Source: Bacteroidia bacterium (lineage in GTDB: Bacteria > Bacteroidota > Bacteroidia > Bacteroidales > CAJPTX01). From it: 13,851 nucleotides of DNA. The translations under genes and the position numbers were made by a program. The first letter of the stretch is position 1. Each line of letters starts with the position of its first letter. The notes beneath the pieces were generated by a model. That model saw only the letters and a list, made by a program, of their open reading frames with translations. It did no database searches and had not been told where the DNA came from. The stretch lies in the NCBI GenBank assembly GCA_905373625.1, contig CAJPTS010000030.1:1-13851 (forward strand), read 5' to 3'. Shown here one piece after another: positions 7,009 to 13,851 of this stretch.

Positions 7009-8151
7009 ATGAGTGTCCGAGGAGGGACTTTGTGGCGCGAACGCGCCTTTTTTCTATTCTTTGTTTTTCTCCTGTTGTCTTCAGTTCGTCTCGTGGCGCA
7101 GCCGCCTGTCGGAGAGCTCAAGACTGTTGTCATAGACGCGGGGCACGGCGGCAAAGATCCAGGCACTGAGGGGAAGCATAGCCAAGAGAAAAATGTGACT
7201 TTGGCGGTTGCGCTAAAGCTCGGGAGCTTGATTAAAGAAAATTACCCCTCGCTCAATACTATTTTTACACGTGAAACGGACGAGTTTATCGAACTCAACC
7301 AACGTGCTGCAATTGCGAATGAAAAGAAGGCGGATCTTTTTATTTCCATCCACTGCAATGCTGCTTCTGCTTCGGCGGCTGTGGGGGTAGAGACCTTTGT
7401 GATGGGGTTGCATACTTCAAAATCTAACCTTGAAGTGGCGCAACGCGAGAACTCTGTGATCTCCTACGAGGAAGATTATTCTACTAAGTATGAGGGGTAT
7501 GACCCAAAGTCGCCTGAGTCTTTTATGATCTTTTCGCTTATGCAAAACGTATTTCTAGACCAAAGTCTCGAATTTGCGAGCGCCGTGCAAGGCGAATTCG
7601 TAGGGAAGTTGCAGCGTAAAGATCGTGGCGTTAAACAAGCAGGATTCTTAGTGCTTTATAAAAGTGGGATGCCATCTGTACTCATAGAGTTGGGCTTTTT
7701 GAGTAACCCCACCGAGGAGCAGTACCTCCTCTCGGAAAAAGGGCAGAAGGAGCTGGCGCAAAGCATTTACAATGCTTTTGTAGAGTACAAGAAGAAATGG
7801 GATGCCCATGCCGCCGAGACTATGGTTGTTGTAAAGCCTGATTCTGGTGCACAAAATAAGCCTAATGCAACGACTAATAAGAAAGAAGAAAACGCAAAAT
7901 CGCCTACGAAAAACAGCAAACGGATTTATCGGGTACAAGTGGCAACGCTTACAAAACAAGTACCCGCCTCGCACAGACTTTGGAAGCAGTATCCTGACCT
8001 AAAGGAACGAAAGGAGGGTAAGCTTTATCGCTACTATGCAAAAGAATGTACAGATCTGGAGGTAGCTAAACGAAAACTAGCGGAAGTAAAAAAGCAGTAC
8101 CCTGATGCTTTTCTAGTTGCCTTCGAAGGCGAACGGAAAGTTAGTCTTTAA
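7009..8151 (+). CDS. N-acetylmuramoyl-L-alanine amidase (Amidase_3) with SPOR-like C-terminus
   Basis: This enzyme cuts the amide bond between N-acetylmuramic acid and the stem peptide, usually for daughter-cell separation or wall turnover. The 380 residues contain a signal peptide (1-30, cleavage likely before Gln31) and a zinc-dependent Amidase_3 domain (about 37-262). The expected ligands and catalytic residue are visible: H46 in DAGHGG, E60, H115 in SIHCNA and E227 in IELGF. A polar linker follows (about 265-303). A C-terminal segment (about 304-375, starting KRIYRVQVAT) resembles a SPOR peptidoglycan-binding domain. An insertion between the second histidine and the final glutamate (about 135-200) could be a regulatory helix as in AmiC-type enzymes. 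The gene is divergent from lptD and followed after 68 bases by the MCE gene, with which it is probably cotranscribed. Family assignment is firm; the physiological role is inferred. Confidence 0.93.
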   Translation: MSVRGGTLWRERAFFLFFVFLLLSSVRLVAQPPVGELKTVVIDAGHGGKDPGTEGKHSQEKNVTLAVALKLGSLIKENYPSLNTIFTRETDEFIELNQRAAIANEKKADLFISIHCNAASASAAVGVETFVMGLHTSKSNLEVAQRENSVISYEEDYSTKYEGYDPKSPESFMIFSLMQNVFLDQSLEFASAVQGEFVGKLQRKDRGVKQAGFLVLYKSGMPSVLIELGFLSNPTEEQYLLSEKGQKELAQSIYNAFVEYKKKWDAHAAETMVVVKPDSGAQNKPNATTNKKEENAKSPTKNSKRIYRVQVATLTKQVPASHRLWKQYPDLKERKEGKLYRYYAKECTDLEVAKRKLAEVKKQYPDAFLVAFEGERKVSL

Positions 8152-8219
8152 CAAAGATGTCGATTATCAAACTTTGGCAAACGGTGTATAACTTAGTGTT
8201 ATCCTAACATAGAGAATTT

Positions 8220-9122
8220 ATGCAAACGCGTACAAAACAAACGTGGCTAATTGGTTTATTTACCCTAATCGTATTGCTGGGAGGAGTGGCTGGTTATCAG
8301 TACCTTAAGGGACGCGATCTGTTTAACAAGAGTAGCTACTATTACTCCTATTTCAATAACATCGGTGGCTTGTATGTCTCTAACCGCGTAGTAATCAATG
8401 GGCTTGCCGTAGGTTACGTCTCTGATCTCCGCTTTGCGAATGATGGCACGGGACGCATTTTAGCAGAATTTCGATGTCCGTCTCACATCCGTTTGCAGCG
8501 TACAGCGCATTCTGAGATTGTTAATGCTGGTTTGATAGGTGGGAGTGTAGTACGGCTCTATGACGCATGGGGGGATGGCCCTTATCTCTCTTCGGGCGAT
8601 ACTATCCCTGGCTCGAGCGAGATGCCTTATACCGAGGCGCTTTCTACGAAATTGAGCCCCCTCATTTCAAACATTGACACCATGGTGCGTTCGTTGAAAG
8701 TGGTCATGAAGGTGGCAGAGCATACCGTAACCGAACAACGTGCCGATGCTACGTACCAAGAGCTTTATGCCCTTTTACGTAGTCTTCGCTTAACGGCTGC
8801 CTCGCTGCCCGCCACAGTTGCTAATGTGAATACTGCGGTAAACAAGCTGACCACTACTGCTGATACGATGCAGTACCTCTTGACCACTACCATCAATGAT
8901 TTGCAGCCTCCCCTGCGCAGTGCGCTTTTACGTACCGATTCGTTGCTCGTGGCTGCCTCGCAAATGCTCCAAGACGTGCAAAAAGGACAAGGGACTATCG
9001 GTAAAATGGCGCAAGATGACTCATTGTACTATGAACTCCGTTCTTCGGTTCGCGGTCTTGATTCGCTGTTAAGCGACGTCCAGAAGCATCCCACGCGTTA
9101 CTTCAAGTTCTCAATCTTTTAG
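8220..9122 (+). CDS. MCE/MlaD-family lipid transport protein
   Basis: MlaD-type proteins are anchored in the inner membrane and form periplasmic rings that carry phospholipids between membranes, with an ABC permease and ATPase. The 300-residue protein has a short cytoplasmic start, one membrane helix (about 9-26) and an MCE domain (about 38-118, with NNIGGLYVSNRVVINGLAVG and a later AGLIGGSVVRL segment). A long helical tail (about 140-285) follows and ends in an aromatic YFKFSIF, typical of Bacteroidetes members. The GTIGKMAQDDSLYYEL segment near residue 260 is also a family hallmark. No partner permease or ATPase gene is in the window. The position after the amidase gene, with 68 bases between them and no clear promoter, suggests cotranscription. 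It is the single-MCE type, not the multi-domain PqiB/YebT type. Confidence 0.88.
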   Translation: MQTRTKQTWLIGLFTLIVLLGGVAGYQYLKGRDLFNKSSYYYSYFNNIGGLYVSNRVVINGLAVGYVSDLRFANDGTGRILAEFRCPSHIRLQRTAHSEIVNAGLIGGSVVRLYDAWGDGPYLSSGDTIPGSSEMPYTEALSTKLSPLISNIDTMVRSLKVVMKVAEHTVTEQRADATYQELYALLRSLRLTAASLPATVANVNTAVNKLTTTADTMQYLLTTTINDLQPPLRSALLRTDSLLVAASQMLQDVQKGQGTIGKMAQDDSLYYELRSSVRGLDSLLSDVQKHPTRYFKFSIF

Positions 9123-9146
9123 AATCTTGAGTTTCTTGGTTTTATG

Positions 9147-9181
9147 GACGTTACGTCTAAATTTATATAGACTCTAAATTT
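9147..9181. promoter_or_regulatory. palindrome and direct repeats upstream of the superoxide dismutase gene
   Basis: GACGT-T-ACGTC at 9147-9157 is a perfect 5-bp palindrome. TCTAAATTT occurs at 9156-9164 and again at 9173-9181, and ACGTCTA recurs at 9204-9210. Together they could be an operator region for the superoxide dismutase gene. No TAnnTTTG promoter is clear in this gap. This is suggestive only, because the region is AT-rich. Confidence 0.25.
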
Positions 9182-9271
9182 TTGTTGAAAAGAACATTTT
9201 TATACGTCTATGAGTTCTAATATAAGTGTGTTTCGGATATTTACGTGGATAAAAATAATACTTTAAGAGAA

Positions 9272-9847
9272 ATGAATTTTACTTTACCTGAACTGCCCTC
9301 TGCGCTAGAAGCGTTAAATCCGCATATCTCGCGCCTGACTTTAGAATTTCATCACGGCAAGCATCACTTGAACTACGTAAACACGTTGAATACGCTGATA
9401 CCAGGCACTCGTTTTGAAGATACAACGTTGGAAACCATGATTTGCGAGGCTGATGGAGCTATTTTTAACAATGCCGCTCAAGTGTGGAATCATACTTTCT
9501 ATTTCGAGGCCTTCTCGCCAAAAGCACAGTCAGAACCTACTGAAGCATTACTAGATGCGCTTGTGCGCGATTTTGGCTCTTTCGATGCATTCAAGGAGCA
9601 ATTCTCAAAGGCTGCGCTCACTCAATTCGGATCAGGATGGGCGTGGCTGGTACAAAACAAAGAAGGAAAACTACAGATTGTACAAGAGAGTAATGCGGGT
9701 AACCCACTCCGCAATGGTTTGAAACCCCTACTCACCTGCGATGTGTGGGAACACGCCTACTACCTTGATTATCAAAATAGGCGCGCTGATTATATTAAGG
9801 AATTCTGGACTCTTGTAGATTGGGCGGTTGTTGAAAAACGCTTCTAG
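9272..9847 (+). CDS. sodB: superoxide dismutase, iron-type (Fe/Mn family)
   Basis: The enzyme converts superoxide to oxygen and hydrogen peroxide in the cytoplasm. The frame is open from a GTG at 9245, but the ATG at 9272 gives 191 residues, the length of the Porphyromonas gingivalis enzyme as I recall it, so I chose the ATG. The metal ligands are all present: H27, H74, D157 and H161 (DVWEHAYY). Gln70, Ala142 and Thr155 lie at the positions reported to control metal choice in the P. gingivalis enzyme. Gln70 and Thr155 are the iron-type residues, whereas P. gingivalis has Gly155 and works with iron or manganese. The gene appears to stand alone, with 149 bases upstream containing possible operator repeats and a strong terminator downstream. 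Confidence 0.93.
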   Translation: MNFTLPELPSALEALNPHISRLTLEFHHGKHHLNYVNTLNTLIPGTRFEDTTLETMICEADGAIFNNAAQVWNHTFYFEAFSPKAQSEPTEALLDALVRDFGSFDAFKEQFSKAALTQFGSGWAWLVQNKEGKLQIVQESNAGNPLRNGLKPLLTCDVWEHAYYLDYQNRRADYIKEFWTLVDWAVVEKRF

Positions 9848-9872
9848 GTGCTACAATTTTAAGGTATTTCAT

Positions 9873-9907
9873 AAAGGGCGAATAGAGTTGTCTATTTGCC
9901 TTTTTTT
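9873..9907 (+). terminator. intrinsic terminator of the superoxide dismutase gene
   Basis: Arms 9873-9886 and 9891-9904 form a stem of up to 14 pairs including two G-U wobbles, closed by the 4-base loop GTTG. A run of seven T follows the GCC of the right arm (9901-9907). It begins 26 bases after the stop codon. This is the clearest terminator in the window. Confidence 0.85.
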
Positions 9908-9948
9908 GTGGTTCGCTTTGTACTTTCCACGTCAAGTAAAAAAGAGCA

Positions 9949-11844
9949 TTACTGTATGCACGCAAGTACTTCTTGTACCTTTTGCACAATCTTTCGTGCG
10001 CTGTAACCACACTCGTCTTGTAGCTGATCTATCGATCCGTGAGCAATAAACTTATCTGGGACTCCTAAGCAAATTACTTTATTTTCGCTTTGCAAGCCCG
10101 AAAGCGCCTCTAAAATAGCACTTCCGAATCCTCCTACCATTACGCCATCTTCCACGGCAAAAAGATACTTGTAACGCTGCGAGACGTGCTTTAGTAATTC
10201 CAGATCTAAAGGCTTCAAGAAGCGGAAGTCATAATGCGCCACATGTATGCCTTGTTCTGCAAGTATTTCCCGCGCCTCCAGAGCATTCTTGTAAACAGTA
10301 CCCAGTGTAAGCAATGCGGCATTGCAATTGGATTCTGCGCTAATGGTACGTCCACGCCCTGCTTGGAGATCGGTCGTATTGTGCAGAGCTTTTTCTCCTA
10401 AAGCATTCCCACGCGGATAACGTATCACCCACGGACCACAGGCGCGTGCTGCCAATCGTAACATGGCTTCCATTTCATACTCATCGCTCGGAGCACAAAT
10501 CGTCAGATTGGGTACAATACGCAAATAGGCAAGGTCAAAAACGCCATGATGTGTTGCACCGTCATCACCCACAAGTCCCGCCCGATCCAAACAAAAGACT
10601 ACGTGCAGATTCTGCAATGCCACGTCGTGGATTATTTGGTCATAGGCTCGTTGCAAGAATGAGGAATATATAACACAGAAAGGTGTAAAACCCTCTACTG
10701 CAAGTCCAGCGGCAAATGTAACAGCATGGGGTTCTGCTATACCGACATCAAAAGCTTGCGCAGGCAGCTCCTGCATCAGCATATTTAAGGAGGTTCCAGT
10801 GGGCATAGCGGCAGTAATACCTACAATGCGCAGATTGGTACGTGCTAATTCTAGCAACGTGCGCCCTAATACATCTTGGTAGCGAGGAACGAGGTTTTTA
10901 GGCTCGGTGAGGCGAATGCCAGTAGCATAATCAAATTTACCAGGGGCGTGCCAAACTGTCTGTTCGCGCGTGGCGGGCGCATAACCATGACCTTTCTCGG
11001 TCACACAATGCAAGAGTTTTGGACCTGGAATAGCTTTCAGATCCCTCAAGATCATGGCAAGGTACTCCACGTCGTGCCCATCTATAGGACCAAAGTAGCG
11101 GAAACCGAACTCCTCAAACAAGTTGCTACTCTTCAGGATAGAGCCTTTGAGGGCACGATTTAGGTTTTGTGTAAAACTGCGTAATGTTTTTTGTTTTGTA
11201 GCCGAGAGCAAATTCCAAACTTTGTCTTTCAGCCTGTTGTAACGTGGCGAGGTAGAAATATCGAGCAAATAGTCTTTCAGTGCCCCAACGTTGGGGTCTA
11301 TAGACATGTTATTGTCGTTGAGTATTACAAGCAGATCATTAGCCGAAGAGCCGCCATTATTAAGGGCTTCAAAAGCCATCCCGCCCGTCAGCGCACCGTC
11401 ACCTATAATTGCGATGGTATGTTTAGGTAAATGAGCTAACCTGTCTGCAGTAGCCATCCCGAGAGCCGCTGAAATGGAGGTGGAGCTATGCCCCGTACCA
11501 AAACAGTCGTATATACTCTCGCTGCGCAACGGGAAGCCGCATAAACCGTGATACTTCCTATTGGTATCAAAGGCTGCGCGTCGTCCCGTTAAAATTTTAT
11601 ACGGATACGCCTGATGCCCCACATCCCATATAATGTTGTCTTGCGGTGGATTATATACATAAAGAAGTGCCACCGTGAGCTCCACTACACCTAAACTCGA
11701 TCCTAGGTGACCTGGATTTGTTGCTACGGATCGGATTATAAATTGCCTAACCTCATTGGCTATGAGTGGCAACTGCTCGGGAGAAAACTGTTTGAGTTGT
11801 TCAGGAGAAGCAATAGTCTCGTGTAAAGAAAAATCTGCCGACAT
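9949..11844 (-). CDS. dxs: 1-deoxy-D-xylulose-5-phosphate synthase
   Basis: DXS joins pyruvate and glyceraldehyde 3-phosphate to make 1-deoxy-D-xylulose 5-phosphate, the first step of the MEP isoprenoid pathway and a source for thiamine and pyridoxal. The 631-residue length is normal. The N-terminal thiamine-diphosphate half shows NPGHLGSSLGVVELTVAL (about 43-60), GTGHSSTSISAALGM (116-130) and the GDGALTGGMAFEALNN / NDNNMSI cofactor and magnesium motif (148-182). The pyrimidine-binding half has E371 in GIAEPHAV, matching the catalytic glutamate near 370 in E. coli, and DRAGLVGDDGATHHGVFD (420-437). The transketolase C-terminal domain runs from about 500. The start is the ATG at 11844, 61 bases after the radical SAM gene on the same strand; no separate promoter is evident, so it is probably the last gene of the operon. 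Identity is very secure. Confidence 0.97.
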   Translation of the reverse strand: MSADFSLHETIASPEQLKQFSPEQLPLIANEVRQFIIRSVATNPGHLGSSLGVVELTVALLYVYNPPQDNIIWDVGHQAYPYKILTGRRAAFDTNRKYHGLCGFPLRSESIYDCFGTGHSSTSISAALGMATADRLAHLPKHTIAIIGDGALTGGMAFEALNNGGSSANDLLVILNDNNMSIDPNVGALKDYLLDISTSPRYNRLKDKVWNLLSATKQKTLRSFTQNLNRALKGSILKSSNLFEEFGFRYFGPIDGHDVEYLAMILRDLKAIPGPKLLHCVTEKGHGYAPATREQTVWHAPGKFDYATGIRLTEPKNLVPRYQDVLGRTLLELARTNLRIVGITAAMPTGTSLNMLMQELPAQAFDVGIAEPHAVTFAAGLAVEGFTPFCVIYSSFLQRAYDQIIHDVALQNLHVVFCLDRAGLVGDDGATHHGVFDLAYLRIVPNLTICAPSDEYEMEAMLRLAARACGPWVIRYPRGNALGEKALHNTTDLQAGRGRTISAESNCNAALLTLGTVYKNALEAREILAEQGIHVAHYDFRFLKPLDLELLKHVSQRYKYLFAVEDGVMVGGFGSAILEALSGLQSENKVICLGVPDKFIAHGSIDQLQDECGYSARKIVQKVQEVLACIQ

Positions 11845-11905
11845 GTCCTACAAGCCACACACCTACTGTATAGGTAACGCACCAAAAGTGTTTTTCGTTC
11901 AGTCG

Positions 11906-12679
11906 TTACCCGCGCACTTGTGTTTGTACGCCTAAAGCTTCTACGCGTGCTGCAATTTCTTGTAGCTTTTCCAGAGGGACTTTGTGCAGATCTGTGGCAG
12001 GAGTTTCACGATCTATGGTGTAGATCATGACGTCGCGAGGGCGTAAGCGATCTACTACTGCAAGCCACGCCTCCACTTCTTGCGGAGTGGTATTATCTAC
12101 TACCGTACCGTTGTAGATTCCTGTAAGAAAAAGGGTCTGCAATGTAAAATTATGTCCAAATGCTCGCATGCGCTCTTCTATCTGTGCGGCTGTAAGGGGC
12201 ATCTGCGGAGCATCTATCAGACGTAACGTTGCATCAATTGCAGAGTCTAATTTTAAGGCAGCTTGATCTACCTTTTGCAGCGCCTGTACCACCTTAGCAT
12301 TGTGTAACATCGTGGCATTAGATAGTACAACCACTCTCGCTTCGGGGAAGTACTGATTGCGTGCCAAAATGGTATCGTCTATTATCTCGGGGAAGTGGGG
12401 GTGAATGGTCGGCTCGCCATTGCCAGCAAAAGTTATCACATCAAGTTTTTCATGCTTCGCATGGCGCTCCTGCAAACGTTCGATGAGTAGTTGATTCACG
12501 AGCTCGCGCGTGGGGAACTGCGGCGATTTCCTATTCAACGTCCAACCACACTCGCAGTAGATACAATTGAAGTTACAGAACTTGCTCGACGTGGGGAGCA
12601 AATTGACTCCTAATGATACGCCTAACCGACGGCTGATAACTGGTCCAAAGATGACGTCGTGAAAAAGAAACGTAGGCAT
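11906..12679 (-). CDS. radical SAM protein of the COG0731 type, function unknown
   Basis: The 257-residue protein carries the radical SAM signature C35-x3-C39-x2-C42 (CNFNCIYC), which binds the 4Fe-4S cluster that reduces S-adenosylmethionine. FAGNGEPTIHPHF (about 84-96) corresponds to the glycine-rich SAM-binding strand, and LSNATML (about 118-124) to the next barrel strand. The lead segment FGPVISRRLGVSLGVNLLP is typical of a widespread group of uncharacterised Fe-S oxidoreductases related to tRNA-wybutosine TYW1 enzymes. The only other cysteine is C44, so no auxiliary cluster is likely. The substrate cannot be read from the sequence. It starts 9 bases after the sensor gene stop codon and is followed by dxs after 61 bases, so the three are probably one transcript. 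There is no Shine-Dalgarno sequence before the ATG at 12679. Confidence 0.88.
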   Translation of the reverse strand: MPTFLFHDVIFGPVISRRLGVSLGVNLLPTSSKFCNFNCIYCECGWTLNRKSPQFPTRELVNQLLIERLQERHAKHEKLDVITFAGNGEPTIHPHFPEIIDDTILARNQYFPEARVVVLSNATMLHNAKVVQALQKVDQAALKLDSAIDATLRLIDAPQMPLTAAQIEERMRAFGHNFTLQTLFLTGIYNGTVVDNTTPQEVEAWLAVVDRLRPRDVMIYTIDRETPATDLHKVPLEKLQEIAARVEALGVQTQVRG

Positions 12680-12688
12680 TCGGAGCTA

Positions 12689-13851
12689 CTAAAACTGATA
12701 CTGAACGTCTTTACGGTACGGTACGGCTTTTTCTAAGACACTCGCCATGAGCATGACAAGATGCTCGTCATCAAACGGTTTGCAGAGGAATTCGTCCATA
12801 CCTGCTTTTATACACCGCTCACGCTCACCTGGTTGCGAATAAGCGGTTAAGGCTATAATGGGGATATGCCCCCCGTTTATGTACTCCACCTCTCGGATGT
12901 GGCGCGTGGCTTGTATACCACTAATATGCGGCATCCGAACGTCGGTCAGTATGAGGTCATAACTTTGTTCATTCAGCTTCTGAAGGAGTTTACGCCCGTC
13001 AGATACTACATCTATACTGGCCACGTAGTTTGAGAGGAGGAAGGTCATCACCTTCTGATTTATGTCATTATCCTCCGCAATGAGAACACGCAGGGGGCTA
13101 ATGGTAGCTTTAGCAGTTTCATAATCCACATTGATCTCGCGCATGCCAAATACTACCTGTGGGCGCGCTCCAGGCACATCCTTAGTGACGTCTTCCAGTA
13201 TGTGTAAGAAGAATGATACTACTATTCCTTTTTCATTCTCCTTTGTGAAAAGGCGCACGCCAAGGAGATCTTCTAGCTCCTCAGACCGCTTCTCTTGGAG
13301 CTCTTTCGTATCGGGGTAATCTATACTACCACAACGCAGCTGTACTAAAACGTATTTCACTTCTTGTGCGCCGAGATACGTAGTCTTTATTTCAAACGGC
13401 AACCGATGGTGTATAGGCATCCAGAGCCTGTCTTGTATTGCCTGATTTACTGCATCTGCCAAGCGTTTGGAGTTAGCAATTACCTCGGGGGGTATATTTT
13501 CGTCCAAAGTATACTTTGGTACAAACTCCTGCATAAATTCGGAGAAATTACTCCGTACGAGGCTCACAAGGAAGTTATGCACATTGAAGCGTGAGAGCTC
13601 ATCTTGCTCAGTCGTTAGTAAATATTGCTCGTAAATAGAACTTAAGCTCATGGCACAACCCCGCAGACTTTTGGTGTACTTTGCGTCTACAAATACCACA
13701 TCCTGTAGATCTTTGGTGATAATAGAGAGATTCTCAGCCGTGTCACGCGCAATCATGACCACGCTGCTAAAAAGTTCGGTCAGTTTCTTGTTCGCAATGT
13801 TGGCTTGGGCTAATTGCTGCTCGCGCCCTTTGGTGTCAATAAACAGCCGAT
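12689..13851 (-). CDS. hybrid sensor protein, 3' part: degenerate histidine kinase core plus receiver domain
   Basis: The frame enters from the right edge without a stop and covers 386 residues, so the true start is outside the window; the GTG at 13762 is internal. The visible protein begins with a helical linker (REQQLAQAN...), then a region where the dimerisation helix should carry HEIRTP but has no histidine. A poorly conserved stretch follows in the place of the ATP-binding domain, without recognisable N or G1 boxes; only its closing strands (GVRLFTKENEKGIVVSFFL) look like a HATPase end. The C-terminal receiver domain (12689 to about 13100) is intact: acidic pair ED in LIAEDNDINQK, phospho-acceptor Asp at 12943-12941 (LTDVRMP), Thr in ALTAYS and Lys in CKPF. 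The receiver therefore probably accepts phosphate from another kinase or works by binding. There is no output DNA-binding domain. It heads the operon with the radical SAM gene and dxs. Confidence 0.8.
   Translation of the reverse strand, partial: RLFIDTKGREQQLAQANIANKKLTELFSSVVMIARDTAENLSIITKDLQDVVFVDAKYTKSLRGCAMSLSSIYEQYLLTTEQDELSRFNVHNFLVSLVRSNFSEFMQEFVPKYTLDENIPPEVIANSKRLADAVNQAIQDRLWMPIHHRLPFEIKTTYLGAQEVKYVLVQLRCGSIDYPDTKELQEKRSEELEDLLGVRLFTKENEKGIVVSFFLHILEDVTKDVPGARPQVVFGMREINVDYETAKATISPLRVLIAEDNDINQKVMTFLLSNYVASIDVVSDGRKLLQKLNEQSYDLILTDVRMPHISGIQATRHIREVEYINGGHIPIIALTAYSQPGERERCIKAGMDEFLCKPFDDEHLVMLMASVLEKAVPYRKDVQYQF

Noticed and set aside
9245..9271. GTG start nine codons upstream for the superoxide dismutase
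   Set aside because: The ATG at 9272 gives the 191-residue length of close relatives; the extra residues are polar and match nothing in the family.
9949..9970. Terminator hairpin after dxs on the minus strand
   Set aside because: Only a 4-base stem (GCAT and ATGC) precedes the T-rich stretch, too weak to call; the superoxide dismutase hairpin has no good T tract in this direction.
11861..11875. Short inverted repeat ACCTA-CTGTA-TAGGT before dxs as a riboswitch or attenuator
   Set aside because: Five-base arms are expected by chance at this scale and there is no aptamer-like context or terminator next to it.
13760..13762. GTG at 13762 as the start of the sensor gene
   Set aside because: The frame continues open for 29 more codons to the window edge with a sensor-kinase-like linker, so the gene is cut by the window and this GTG is internal.
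1..13851. tRNA, rRNA, insertion sequence or prophage genes
   Set aside because: No cloverleaf-like sequence, rRNA segment, transposase or integrase could be found on either strand by reading.

Overview
The window looks like chromosome of a member of the Bacteroidales, most likely Porphyromonas or a close relative. The reasons are a C-terminal type IX secretion sorting domain on the largest gene, a 191-residue superoxide dismutase that closely follows the Porphyromonas gingivalis pattern, a Bacteroidetes-type LptD, candidate promoters of the Bacteroidetes TAnnTTTG type, signal peptides apparently cut just before glutamine, and very little use of Shine-Dalgarno sequences. The assignment rests on reading the proteins, not on a database search.

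Layout. (1) Positions 1-379 are AT-rich and mostly non-coding. The first 33 bases are an exact inverted copy of a stretch inside the next gene (581-613), followed by a REP-like palindrome (36-62). (2) 380-4138 (+) encodes a 1252-residue secreted repeat protein: signal peptide, five units of about 180-206 residues, two Big_2 Ig-like domains and a type IX sorting tail. (3) 4139-4360 lies between converging genes and holds a hairpin and three 45-bp tandem repeats with a heptamer substructure. (4) 4361-6961 (-) is an LptD-like outer-membrane LPS assembly protein. It is divergent from (5) 7009-8151 (+), an Amidase_3 peptidoglycan hydrolase with a SPOR-like tail, followed by (6) 8220-9122 (+), an MCE/MlaD-type protein. 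Positions 4361-9122 therefore form an envelope-biogenesis block covering LPS export, cell-wall cleavage and lipid transport. (7) 9272-9847 (+) is an iron-type superoxide dismutase ending in a strong intrinsic terminator. (8) On the minus strand, 13851-9949 is a probable three-gene operon: the 3' part of a hybrid sensor protein with a degenerate kinase core and an intact receiver domain, a radical SAM enzyme, and dxs (1-deoxy-D-xylulose-5-phosphate synthase).

The most unusual feature is the arrangement at the left edge. A 33-bp inverted repeat brackets the putative promoter, start codon and signal peptide of the secreted repeat protein, and both copies are read in the same frame. This could be an invertible expression switch between two related surface-protein genes, or a trace of gene conversion from a truncated paralogue. 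The window ends inside the left copy, so the two cannot be separated here. The other points of interest are the degenerate histidine kinase, the mirrored promoter elements between lptD and the amidase gene, and residue-level predictions for LptD (one possible disulfide) and the superoxide dismutase (iron specificity).
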